Shown here piece after piece: positions 48,640-60,647 of a stretch of DNA of 64,000 nt. This stretch comes from Ailanthus altissimus. Its lineage: Eukaryota > Streptophyta > Magnoliopsida > Sapindales > Simaroubaceae. Both the position numbers and the translations under genes were made by a program. The stretch covers positions 17,333,501-17,397,500 of the forward strand of contig OX327711.1 in assembly GCA_946807835.1 (NCBI GenBank). Direction: 5' to 3'. The notes beneath the pieces were generated by a model, which did no database searches, was not told the DNA's origin, and saw nothing but the letters and a program-made list of their open reading frames with translations. How positions within the stretch are numbered: the stretch's first letter is position 1; the number at the start of each line of letters is the position of its first letter.

Positions 48640-51600
48640 TTAAATGAAACTTAATCTATACTTTAGTGGCGCAACTATATTTTTGTACCCATCTCTTGAC
48701 ATAGGCCTAGGAATCCACTGTCCAGAGATAAGGCTTGTTTTGGAGTAACATTTGAAGGACCGATCAAATTGACAGCTCCTAATAGTTCGGTATTCCTTAT
48801 TTGAGCTAGAATGATAAGAGATCTGAAGGGGAAGAGGAAGAGGCTTCAATGATGGCTTCTTATTTTGAACTTTGATAGGAATATAAATAGCCTTTTGAAT
48901 GTCATCAAACAATTCTGTGTCGGAGTTATATCGATTGGAAGAGTGATAGAACATCTTAAATGCTTTCATGCACGATAAGTGAAGAAGCTTGCACGGTTTT
49001 GGCAGCTCGCTAAATCCATCCATTAGAGCATGTTCGAGCAACTCTTTCTCCTTCGCGGCTAGTGTCTCTTTCACGTACGCGATTGAGTCGTCAATGTCGG
49101 CCTCAGGATTTTCTTTCAAGTAAAGCAAGACAAAGTTTGTTTTTCCCTCCTCTAGTTCTTCCTGTGATTGATGACCACAAAAAATATTAGCTTCAAAGAA
49201 ATGCGTACTAGTCTGAACATTTGACATTGAAATGGGACTCTAATTACCTGGTGACCTTGTAAGTCATTCGACAAACGGCAAATAACCATGAGAAGTTTTG
49301 TTACTGTGTCATATTTGGATGGCCTGAGTTTGTAATTTGGTAAGCTTGGGTTCAAGAAACATGAAGCTGTAAGAACTAGAGTGTGTGTAGCAATAGAGGT
49401 CATTCCAGTTTCGAGGTACTCATCAGTCGACGGGATGCCTCCAGTTTTGCTCCACTTAGCTTCCGTAAGCCATGAAGCAAATGTTTCATACCACTTCATA
49501 CAGTAAACACAAATTTCAAAATTAAGTAATTGAGGGTCAATATTGCAAAGCATACGCAAAAATATGATTTAATTAATTGGAAACTTACAATATCTTGAAG
49601 ATCATTGGTTATATCGCTTGCTTTTAGTTGCAGGTGGTTTTGTGCAACTTCCCTCACAAGATTATCAAGGGCATCAAAGATAGTCTTACAATGACCATGC
49701 AAGCCTTTACCATCCCACCTGCGTATGTATTTATTCACAACACGGAGTTGGTCCGATTTCCACATTCAATTTTACCCTTAACTTCAATATATAAACAAAA
49801 ACGGAGTACCTTTTAACTGCGTCAGTGAGGCATTTCAGCTCATTCAGAGAACCTTCCATGTCGAAAAAATCATCAGCGGCAGTGATAAGAATCCCGCTCT
49901 TTGCAACTATCAATCGAACACAGGAATCGTGTGGCAACATAACGCTCGCAGCAACGGCAAAGTAACAATATGTTGTTTTTTCCCGACTGAATCCCATGTC
50001 ACTTAGACCGTTTTCTTTAGACCACCTATCTCACAGAAACGAGACGTCGACATTCAGAACCAAGCAAGTCATGAAGAAATTAAATATAAGACTGTTCCAA
50101 GATAAAACATTAACAAATATCATCTTTAAATTAGATACTACCTCTTCAGCTCCTCCAGTTCAAATTTGTATACCGACTGTCGAGACTCATAATTTCGTTT
50201 AGCAAGTTGCATTAATTTTTCATTCAGAGAGCCTGATAACCTGTTTAAAGAAGATATCGTTGTAAGTAATAGCACATACCTTAATTACATAATTTCACTA
50301 AATTCACAGTAATTGCTCATAGTGCCCCCTAGATTTGTGTATTTTATTTTCATATAATATTAATTAATTAATAAAAACCCCATTCTTTTGTAATTTATTG
50401 AAAAAAAAAATCCACATTTAAAATGTTAAGAGAATTCAGTCTTCCATACCTATGAAAGGAGGTCTTTCCCATCCACAAAGCATTCATATCTTTTTCTTCA
50501 ATCCACATTCTGTGTTCGAGGTGCTCCAGTCGAGTAAGCCATGGAAGATCTAATTCATGCTTAATCTACATGAAATAATGATATTTCTTAATTTCATTAC
50601 TGCAAAAAAATTAAATTTTCAAACATGAACGTACATTTCTTTCTAAAGCTTTTCATTTAAAAATTTTGTAGGATGAGCATACTACATTATTCAATCCTTC
50701 TAAAGTGAAAATATATACATATATCAACCAAATGCCATCATTAAAATTTAATTAAAAATTAGTTTGCAACAATGACATTTAGTTGGTCTTGCCTTTAAAA
50801 AACATGCAAACATCTGCTGGAATGTTTTAATTTGATGAGTGAGAGAGTCAAGCATGTAATGAGTAATTAAACAAGCGATAATATTCTATAGCGTATTCTA
50901 AACGGTGTTGAAGATGTAAATGAACCAAACAATGTTATACACTTATATTATAATGTCGTTTAACATAACATGAACAACGTTGCTCACTAAATTATTTTTA
51001 TATATATAAGATTTTGATCTTACAAAATTGTGCACCTTATAGTTTATGATTCTAAAGAAAGATAACTAAAAAATTTAGTTAAATATCAACGTACAAAACA
51101 ATTCTAACACCGACTTTTTTAGAATTCCCACTATTATAGTGAGCGACATCGCACACTTGGCCATCAACAGTTTATATCATGTGCATATGTAATCAAATAA
51201 TCATAATGATTGTCGGGTTAAATGGTAGTGAAAATTTAAAACACATGGTATGTTTCTATTTTAAGATTTTTCCTTCATTTCCATTTTTATAAAGGGGGTT
51301 TGCCACTTACCTTATTAAAAAAATTGACAACAACCAAAAACACTGGATATTTTAAATCTACCAAAAACTCTCTGTTGGCAGCAACAATGGTTCTAAAAAA
51401 TAATTTTATAATTTTAATGTCATGCAAAAAAGGGGCTTTTGATATTTTCAGAACATAAAAAAGAGTTTTTGATAATTAAAAAAATGCAATGGTAAATAAC
51501 AAACTCCCTTTCAAACAGGTATTATTGTTTTCAAAACTTTTAATTTTCTCCACACGTGTCCAATTCAACGTCACTGATGTTTACTCGACAGCCGTTGTCC

Positions 51601-53870
51601 TCTTTGCTGCACAGAAGAGTCAACGATCAGTCCCCTGTGGCTATTTTCGTTTTTTTTTTGGTGGCACTACTCATTTTGTTGTCTATTGAAATAAGGAAAC
51701 TCGAAAGGAAGGACTCGAGACCTGTCGGTTTTACCAAATATGTAGGACCTGTGACCTGTGTTATTGCTTACGTTAAAATATGAAACAAAACCAATATATA
51801 TTTTCATTTCCCAATATTGCCAATATAGTTCTGTATATATTTCATAGATTAATATTTTTAAAATTTTATTTTTAATGTGGCAGGTAATTACCACTTTATG
51901 AGAAGGGGTGCATGTAAAATCCCTTTTCCCATTTTGGCCTCTGGTTCCTCCTGATATAGTTTTCTCAAGTGATTTTCTTGCAAATAATCTTGCTTCTTCG
52001 AGTTCATATTCTTCTGGAAACATAAGATCTGTGGCCCTATGAACATTAAGCATCACACTCGAGAAGTCTTCATGCTCTTTTTCTATATTGTCTAGAATTT
52101 TTGGGTTATGCAAAAACCAACAAAACATCCCTGAAAAAGCAAAATAGTTAAGCATGATTAGTAAACTTATAATCCGACAACCACACCATTTTATACGAGA
52201 AGAAAAAAATGGAGCTGCTAATAATATTTTATAAGATAATGAGACCGTATGCATACGAGGTGATACACTGTAACCATGCATCCGAAGAAGCTGAAACGCT
52301 AAAGAGTCTTTATATAGCTGTGTCGCTACAGAATTGATTGGTCTAGCACATGATTCTTCATTCCTGTCGTTTCTGAAAAAAGGGAACACGTTTAGACTTT
52401 AGCTTATACGTAAAATTTGGTTTCTGTAAGGAAAAATGTTACATTCTGATAACTTGTTACCGGTAAAGTTGTGACAAAACTTGTTTAATTTCTTGGATGA
52501 AATGCTCGGCTAACCCCAACCTTTGCAATTGATTAACGACGCAAAGCTTCATTAGATCTTCATCTATGGGATACGTAGGTGGAACTGCCCGAAAATGTAA
52601 ATTAATATCAGAAAATAATAAAATAAAGCTAAATTGTGATTTGTGAAAAGTTTTGCAGCCACGTACAATTACCTCCATTAGTACACCTTTGAGAGAGAGA
52701 TTGGAGGTAAGCTAAACAATTTTTGTCCCCGGTAGTCATGAATGCGCGTGCTGTGGCAGACGGGGACTGGAATAAAGAGCCGTCACAGCTCAAATGCTTA
52801 ATTATATTTTCTTGACTGATTTCATACGATGGAGGCAACGCTTCAAGATAAGCTAATAGAGGAGGATAATGGATCTTCTCAACAAGTTCCTCACTGCAAA
52901 TACGAAGAGAATATATCAATTGTCTTCGTTAAAATTCAACAAATTATCAATTATTAAGATGTGTTACCCTGAATTATTGAAACTCAAAATCTAAGTTAGA
53001 AAAAGAAGTGCCTTTCAAGAATTTTTTGCCGTTGGTAGAAAATATCAATCATTGCTCCTTTTAATCGATCAGAAAAGGTGATCTCTAGACCAACTGTACG
53101 TGCAAGTTCAATCATTGCAGGGAAAACAATGGCGAACCGACGGGGACAGCGTTCATTATTTCCTTCAAGAAGCTTCATCACATTTGCATGAAAAAATTCT
53201 AAACCTGAAATATATATCGAAAGAAACTGAAGTTAATTTAATGAAAAGTACTTGATCAGTTAAACGTAAACATTCTCTTCTTATCACCTATAATTAATGT
53301 GACCGGAGCTGTAATATCGGCTTCTAACTTTTTATTTGCATTATGGTACGAAAGAATGAAGTAATGTTTTCTGCCAATATTATGTCGTGACTTTATGCAT
53401 GACCGTAAAATGACGAGCTTCTTAGGTGTAGACATGCATACTTTTTTTTTTTTTTTATCTGGACACACGGTTCTACGTACAGAGAGAAAAAGAGAAATTC
53501 TCTCTCTACATAGACTGCACGTCACTCGAGAAGCAGTCATATATATAATACCTTTTTGTATCTTATTTTTTCCAGAATTCCACCTTTTGAGTACAATAAT
53601 GCATGCAAGAGTTGCAGGAAGAGACTCATTAGTCGGCCTGCCATGACCATCGCACTCTCCCCAGAACCCCTCTTCTCTCTGGTTATTATGCACCCAATTC
53701 AAGCAATTCTCGAACATGGGTAGAAAGGGCTCAGAATCTGGAATCATGGCTAACCACGCAGTATCATAAGCTGAAGGGGAAACAAATGAGTAAGGATCGA
53801 TGTTTGATAACATCCCCTCTTTGTGCTCTTTAACTAATGCTTGAAGTTTTGAAAGTTGTGGAAGTTCCAT
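48640..53870 (-). CDS. GES: (E,E)-geranyllinalool synthase-like terpene synthase (TPS-e/f), 12 exons, 846 aa
   Basis: Predicted to convert geranylgeranyl diphosphate to (E,E)-geranyllinalool, precursor of the volatile TMTT. Exons (high to low): 53870-53552, 53204-53012, 52893-52673, 52584-52461, 52372-52257, 52130-51892, 50565-50450, 50240-50142, 50025-49810, 49718-49589, 49493-49248, 49161-48640. Summed length is 2541 nt with no internal stop, and phases match at every junction. SAYDTAW is at residues 33-39, the class I DDFFD motif near 527-531, and the second metal motif NDLQG...E near 667-675, split by intron 11. No DxDD is seen, so it is not a class II cyclase. The N-terminus is short, with no plastid transit peptide, which favours geranyllinalool synthase over kaurene synthase. 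The ATG at 53870 gives MELPQL; the codon before it is GTG. All introns are GT-AG except intron 2 (GC-AG). Exact product is inferred from family resemblance. Confidence 0.9.
50566..51891 (-). other. Intron 6 of the terpene synthase gene (1326 bp)
   Basis: Donor GTAATT is at 51891 and acceptor GTAG ends at 50566. The other ten introns are 86-347 bp, so this one is far longer. It is AT-rich from 50600 to 51500 and less so at about 51540-51700. I see no transposon termini or coding match in it. Confidence 0.75.
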
Positions 53871-53974
53871 CACTCACAAAAAAAAAAAAATAAAGTAGAA
53901 TTCTCAATTACTTCTCTTTTTATTTATCTTTGAACTCTCCTTTTTAGTTTTATCAAGTGCTCGAGTGATCGATG

Positions 53975-53983
53975 CTATTTATA
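53975..53983 (-). promoter_or_regulatory. TATA box of the terpene synthase gene
   Basis: On the minus strand this reads TATAAATAG, a good plant TATA box. It lies about 105 bp upstream of the ATG at 53870, so transcription would start near 53945 and leave a leader of roughly 75 nt that contains an A/T-rich run. No other TATA-like match is as well placed. Confidence 0.6.
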
Positions 53984-54406
53984 CAAGTTCTAGGTTGGTA
54001 GAGATACGTGTCGCGCTTTCTAATGAATTAAAGAATTGCTTCCAAAATATCAAAGGAGAAGACTCTAGTCCTCACTATTCGACCGACTATGCATATCCAG
54101 GCCCATTGTCTTTGAGCAAGCCCAGTGAGAAAATGACTGATTCGCTCCGGCTCCAGTCTGACGTCCTCAATGTGACGCTACACAATAAATTAGTTGTTAA
54201 CGTTCCCACTTGGAGTCTTAGATGGCTGCAGAGAATTAACCTTTTTATACGACAAAGTTATATATTTTGTCTAAAAATATTACTTTTTAAAAAAAATTAT
54301 TAAATTTTATGAAACTCTTTGTAGACGTTCGCAGACGTCGCACTTCTTAATAAGTGGGAAAATCTATATCAAAGAAGTATTTTGTCGTAAATACAGTAAG
54401 ATTTAA
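53984..54406 (-). promoter_or_regulatory. Proximal 5' region of the terpene synthase gene up to the flanking LTR
   Basis: This is the only unique sequence between the TATA box and the 3' LTR of the neighbouring copia element. It holds the TGACG/ACGT motifs and is less AT-rich than its surroundings from about 54000 to 54240. The 112-residue plus-strand reading frame here resembles no family I know and is treated as chance. Confidence 0.4.
54159..54177. promoter_or_regulatory. Paired TGACG motifs upstream of the terpene synthase gene
   Basis: Two TGACG motifs (54159-54163 and 54173-54177) lie about 180-200 bp upstream of the TATA box, with a 9-bp spacer. TGACG pairs are the core of as-1-type sites bound by TGA bZIP factors, although the classic spacer is 7 bp. 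Two further ACGT cores lie at about 54325-54342. A role in inducible expression is inference. Confidence 0.3.
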
Positions 54407-55337
54407 TTTTAAAAAATAATAAATTTAAATAATATAATATAATAATAAGTAATTAAAAATAAATAAGAAAAAAAAATACAAGAAAGCATATAAAAATTTA
54501 CGTGATTTGATAACTTATTTATGTTCACAGCAGATTAAGATTTTACTTCTTTTATTAATGAATTAAAATACACTCATAAAATATATTTTTTACAAAAAAA
54601 AGTTCAAGCTCAAAAAATAAACTCTCTTAATTATACTCATAAAGGTCTTACAATTAATTTCTCTTGTAGACTTGAGTTTTCTCTCATGTTTGTGTTGTAA
54701 TTATTGTGATATTTTTACAAACTAATATAAAGATTTTATAAAAACTTTGGATACCTTATGAAAATGTTAAATATAGTTGAAATAAGAGTCTTTACTTGTA
54801 TTAGTCCAAATTTCACTTAAAGAAGTCAATTGAATTAAAACAAAAAATACTCATAAATTGTCGTGTAAATAGTACCATGCTCAAAAAAGAGCTCAAGCTT
54901 CACAAAAAAAAAAAGAACTCTTTTAATTATACTCACAAAAATCTTACAATTAATTTCTCTTATAGACTTGAGTTTTCTCTCGTGTTTGTGTTGTAATTGT
55001 TATGATATTTTTACAAACTAATATAAAGTATTTATATAAACTTTGGATGCCTTATGAAAATCCTAAACTTTGGTGAAATAAAAGTCTTTATTTGTATAAG
55101 TCCAAATTTCATTTAAAGAAGTTAATTGAGCTAAAATAGGAAATACTCATAAGTTGTCGTGTGAATAGTACCGTGCTGTGTGAACAGTGCTCGCCACGTG
55201 AATAGTCTTGCTTCCGGCTTTTTTTTTTTGCTCCTTTCTAACACGACTTTCACGTACTATACTTCTTGTTAACTCTTTATTGGTCTCCAACTTAAAATTA
55301 AAACTCATCCTTAATTTTGAATGACCAATTTTTAACA
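54407..55337 (-). repeat. 3' LTR of copia element 4, with internal tandem duplication
   Basis: Starts TGTTAAAAATTGGTCATTC on the minus strand. A unit of about 296 bp is present twice (about 54594-54889 and 54890-55185), both containing AGACTTGAGTTTTCTCTC and TGTGTTGTAATT. It carries GTGAATAGT/GTGAACAGT phrases (about 55160-55205). The low-end boundary is approximate. Confidence 0.75.
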
Positions 55338-55406
55338 ACCTCCTTCTTAATTCAAAATCATCCCAGAAGCTTCTAAAATCTTTCATCTACGCATCTTCGG
55401 TTACCC

Positions 55407-58019
55407 TCACATAGTAGTAACTTCGGTTAAGTCCTTGTATAGGACAAATTTAACCGAGGGCAGTGGCTTAATCAATATATCCACAGGATTTTCAGATGAT
55501 GCAATCTTTGTTAGACTAATCTCGCTACTTTGAATAATCTCTCTAATGAAATAGAATCGCACATCAATGTGTTTAGACCTCTCGTGAAACACTTGATACT
55601 TGTTTAGGCGTATGGCACTCTGGCTATCACAATACACACCGGTGTTGACGTCTTCAGTAGCCATTCCCTCTACGCATATCCCTTTAACCACACAGCCTCT
55701 TTAATTGCTTCACCAACAGTTATATACTCTGCCTCTTTGGTAGATAGTGTCACACATGCTGTAGAACTAAACTTCAGCATACACTACACACAAACACTAT
55801 GAATATGTACCACGTTAACGATATTCTCTTATCTAGATCACCCGCATAATCTGAGTCGATGTATCCTTTTACCATTTCATTTTCGTTCTCAACCATTTTA
55901 TACATTAATCTATGATCTGATGTTCCTTTGAGATAACTCAAAATCTACTTTATTGCAAACCAGCGATCCTTACTCAGATTCGCTATATATGTCATCCATT
56001 TATAGAAGTAAATGTATCATCTCATTATTCAAATTTTTAACATGCATACATCTGCCATACTTACTTCTACTAAACCCAAAAGTCATTATAAGCTCATCAA
56101 ATCTCTTACACCATTATCTATATGATTTTTTTAACTCATATAATGACTTATTTAGTAAACAAGCATGCTCTTCTTTCTCAGGCTCCATAAACCCTTACGG
56201 TTGTGATATGTAAATCTTCTCTCCAAGCTCTCTATGTAGAAAAACTATCTTTACATCCATCTATTATATATGTAAATCAAGGTTTACACACATGACTAAC
56301 AAAATTCTAATAGATGTGTGCTTGACAACTAGAAAAAAAAATCTCATGAAAGTCTATTCCCTCTCTCTGAGTAAAATTTTGTACAATAAACCTAGCCTTA
56401 AACTTTATAGACTCTATCCTCTGTATTACTTTTTTAACCTTATACATCCACTTGCACCCAACTAATTTTTTAGGTATATCTACTAATACCTAGGTATTAT
56501 TCTTCCTAAAAGAACTAATTTATTCTTCTATGACCTGCTATCTATCTCTATTCTCATTTTTCGTAGCCTCATTGTACCTCTTAGGTTCATCAAACTCAAA
56601 AGTGTAAGCAGAATTGAAAGTATAAGTAATTAAAACCGCTTGTGCATACCTAATTGGCTAGTTTATCATTCTCCTTAATCTATCTCTAGTAAGTTAATAC
56701 TCTTTAAGTTCTATCTTAGGAGTCCTAGTCTTACTTTGAGTAGACTTAGAGGAACTTGGTGGTGTTCTTGGCTCAACATCAAGGATTTTTTTTTTTGTTG
56801 AAGTATTGATCTGAGGTGCACGTCAGATTTACACTTAAACTTTATTTCAACTTCTACTTCAACTTCAACTGATTTGGGTGCTAAATCTTCCTTAGACACA
56901 ATTTCTTCTTTCTCATCTTCTTGGTGAGCTTTCAATATTGTCGTCTCTTCAAACGTCACATTACAGCTTATGTTACTCCTTGGTGGCTTCAACACTTTAC
57001 ATGACATTTTGTATTATTTCACACATTTGAAATACTCTATGAATATCCCCTTTATAAATCTAAGTTCCAATTTCCCTTACTTCACATACACAAAACCTAG
57101 GCAGCTAAATATTTCAAGGTGGTTATACTTAGGAGGGCTGCCAGACTATTTCTTTTTTGGGGTCTTGAAGTTTATCGCCTATAAGGGACTTTTATTGATC
57201 AAATAAGCTACTGTAATCACAGTTTTACCCTAAAATGCCTTAGACATCTTTGCATTGGTAAACATGCATCTATTCTTTTAAGTAGAGTTCTATTCATCCT
57301 CTCAGTCAGACCATTCTGCTACAGTGTTGATCTCATAGTTCTATACCTTGCAACTCCATGCTTAGCACAAAACCCATCAATCTCATAGTTGCAAAACTCG
57401 AGGCCATTGTTAGTCCTTAGCCTCTTAATTCCCTTGCTAGTTTGATACTCAACAAAGACCTTCTAAGTTTTGAATGTTTCAAATACTTGCTTCTTATTCT
57501 TTAACACATAATCCCACAGTTTTTTTTGAATAGTCATCTATAAAAGTGAGGAAATATCTAGTCCCACTATAGGTTACTGTCTACACTGGTTCTCAAAGAT
57601 CTGAGTGTCTATAGTAAGAGTCCCCTTAAATCTATGCTATATAGTACTAAATCTCACTTTATGTGCTTTCCCTAACACACAATGCTTATAAAACGCAAGT
57701 GGTTGGAACTTATCCTTACCAAATGCTTTTTAACTAAATAACTCCTTCAAATTCCTCTCACCTAGGTATGCTATTCTAAGATACCATAACTTAGTTTGCA
57801 TATTCTCATTAGCCATAGAGAATGATGCAGAACAATTCACTGCCTCACCTTTTAGCACATATACCCTTTTGTGCTTATTATATCTCATCATAACCATGGA
57901 ACCCTTCAATAGTCATATACCCTTTTGTACTTATCACATCTTAGCACATATACCTATTTACCATTAGTAGTGACTAAAGTCTCTGCGCTATCATAACTAT
58001 CATTATAGGTAAGCGCAGC
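55407..58019 (-). pseudogene. pol of copia element 4: protease, integrase, RT, RNase H (broken)
   Basis: Resumes after the solo LTR with DSAETLVTTNGK (58000-57965), then degraded integrase (about 57900-57300) and RT remnants (about 56500-55850). RNase H reads YCDSQSAIRLNKYQVFHERSKH then IASSENPVDILIKPLP (55630-55440), where the usual AD.LTK is VDILIK. Many stops. Confidence 0.75.
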
Positions 58020-60647
58020 TGTAACGCCCCAGACCCAAAAGATTTGAAACATGACATAATTTACACTCATTCAATAATGTGCACTCATAATATATATTGC
58101 ATAAAATTTTAAACTTAAATTCAATATAGGAGTCCTTAGCAAGTTGCTAGTAAGTTCAACACAAAGTTTCACTCATGATCATACTTTGTGAAACATAAAT
58201 CAAATACAACCACACCTAATAAAATAATACATACGTATTTATTTAATAAGGACAAATAAAATATCTTAAACTACGTGTCCACAAATAAAACACTTAGCAA
58301 CCTAGTAACTTAGGGAACCCAAGGGACAGCAGAAGCCTTGCCAAATCTGCTAAGCACACATGTACCTTATTTACCTAAAAGCACCATAAACTATAATGAG
58401 TATAAAACTCAGTAAGCATACTAATTTTTCATATATCAAATACAAATACATATATGTACACAATGCATATGTATGATATATTGTGATAGATTAAAATCAT
58501 AATATTATCAAATCACATGTCATGTAAATGCTTACACATTCTTTCAAAACATATAATAGGAATACAATCACTCAATTACTATTTAGTAGGACTTACATAT
58601 CACATATCACATAATGAGCCAAATGTCACTCGTATGTAACATACTGTATGAGATGAATAGTATAAGTGAGGTTTTTAAATTACACATATATAATGCTCAT
58701 GCCCGAAGATAAAAGTCAAACCCTCACCTTGATCATCGGTGAGTCCTCTCACATGCACCAATACGCCACCACACGAATGTGATGACTCACTCTTCCTTCA
58801 TGTACCAATAGGATCCTTCCTACATATAGAACACATAATATATGACAATTTTGAAGGAAAGGTCATATATAAAGGCTCCACGAATCACATAAAATGCCTA
58901 TTAAGTTAACAGTGAGTTCAAGCATCCTCAAAACACAAAATATTTCTCATGGACATATTACACTTCAAAAGCTCTCTTTATTAAACACATTTCACTTTAA
59001 AAGCTCACTTTAAAAAATACATATATGTCATGTATGTCCATGCTCACATTCATTAACACATGTCTTCACATTTCATATCAAAATATACTTTGACATAATA
59101 TAAACATATTCCTAACCACATTTACAAAATCATACATAACAATTACTATGTTTATTGTGATTTCAGTAAAAAGTCTAGTACACTTACCTCTTAGCACTTT
59201 CAACTACAAGGTTTAAATCTCTTTAACCTATCAATGGAGATTAATCTTTTTATGAGTCTCAAAATTCATACAAAATACTTTAAATAGCTTACAAAATTAC
59301 ACATATTGCACTTATCACGTCGAATTGGTCTAATTACTTGGTTTCTCACAATCCGTCATTCTGACCAGTTACACTTAACAAAAAATATTTATACATCAAA
59401 TGATGTCCAATTACTCCAAAATAAGAATATATCATTCTTAACTCATATATCCTTCTTATATATGAATATTATATCATAATTCCTACACAATTCATTTCAT
59501 AAATACCATCGAATCCAAACTACTAACCTGATAGGATCAAGATATTTACTGAACAGTATTCAATCTCCTAATTTTATAAAATCATATACTAACTCAAAAA
59601 TTATAAAACTATCACAGAATTACTCTTAACACATATCTCAATTCATGATAAATATTTCACTTCAAAATCACTGCCAAAAGTATTTTAAAACTATTTTATT
59701 CTATAGCTTTAAACATCTGTTAATCAAATACTGCAATGAGCTAAATACTCTTTAGAAAATCATAACAATTTAACCATATTGATCTAAATTCTCAATTCTG
59801 AGTATATCATATTATACATATAAACTTATCATATTTCATAAATTCTTAATTTTTGAAGATCATTCAACAGATCAAAAATTATTTGATTTTGTATCATACT
59901 GTTAACACAGAAAATTTCTATAATTTTAAGGTCATTTTGATAAATTCACTACAAATTCAATTTTCAGAATTTTCAATCGATTCAAAGTTTCAAATAATTC
60001 TAAAAATTTATAATTTCATATACTTAAAATTCAAAAATCAGAATCGAATCACAACAATTTATAAAATTCCTAGATCAAGAGACTATCAAGTAAAAATTCT
60101 ATAATTCATCATGATTTATCAAGCTATCTACATAGATCATCATCAATTCTCACAATATCTTATGAAATACACATCAAATCCTCAATTGTACATATTTTTA
60201 GAAATTAAAACTTAAAGGAATTAACTAATTTAACACCAAGAAACTAAGAAAGGGTTATAATATACCTCTTAAAACTTAAATTCTAACTTTCTTCTTCTTC
60301 TTCTCTTTCTCTCCCATTTCTTTCTCTCTTTTCTCACTCTAAAAGAGGTGGCTCAACCAAAATGAGTGAATTAGGGTTTCAAATATGTATTTTTATACTA
60401 AGAAGCTAATTTTTAGTATTTTCGAATTAGATCCTAAAACTTTTAAAGTATTATAACTTGGTCCCTAAAATAAATCTAAAGTCTTGCAAATAAACCTAAT
60501 ATTAATCGTAGGTCCTTAATTTATACAAACACTACTAATAATAATACATAAATCAAGTATCATCCACATACAAATAAAATATGTATATTTATATATATAT
60601 ATATATAAATATTTATTCTTACCGGTTATGGATAAGTGATTACTACA
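58020..60647 (+). mobile_element. Solo LTR (2628 bp) inserted in copia element 4
   Basis: Starts TGTAACGCCCCAGACCC and ends GATTACTACA. GCAGC is present on both sides (58015-58019 and 60648-60652), an exact 5-bp target duplication that restores the copia frame (AAD/AAL junction) when removed. The start resembles LTRs of Tekay/Del-type chromoviruses, but the orientation is uncertain because both ends are TG...CA. No coding capacity. A CTTCTT/CTCTTTCTCT tract lies at about 60287-60340. Confidence 0.9.

Noticed and set aside
51489..52389. Long plus- and minus-strand frames as separate genes near 52 kb
   Set aside because: The minus-strand frame is terpene synthase exons 5-6 with intron read-through; the plus-strand frames are shadows.
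48640..53870. Terpene synthase as a pseudogene
   Set aside because: Reading frames looked broken only because of introns; splice-site joins give one continuous 846-codon frame with catalytic motifs.
48640..53870. ent-kaurene synthase or copalyl diphosphate synthase
   Set aside because: No DxDD motif (rules out class II) and no plastid transit peptide; SAYDTAW sits only about 33 residues from the start, as in geranyllinalool synthases.
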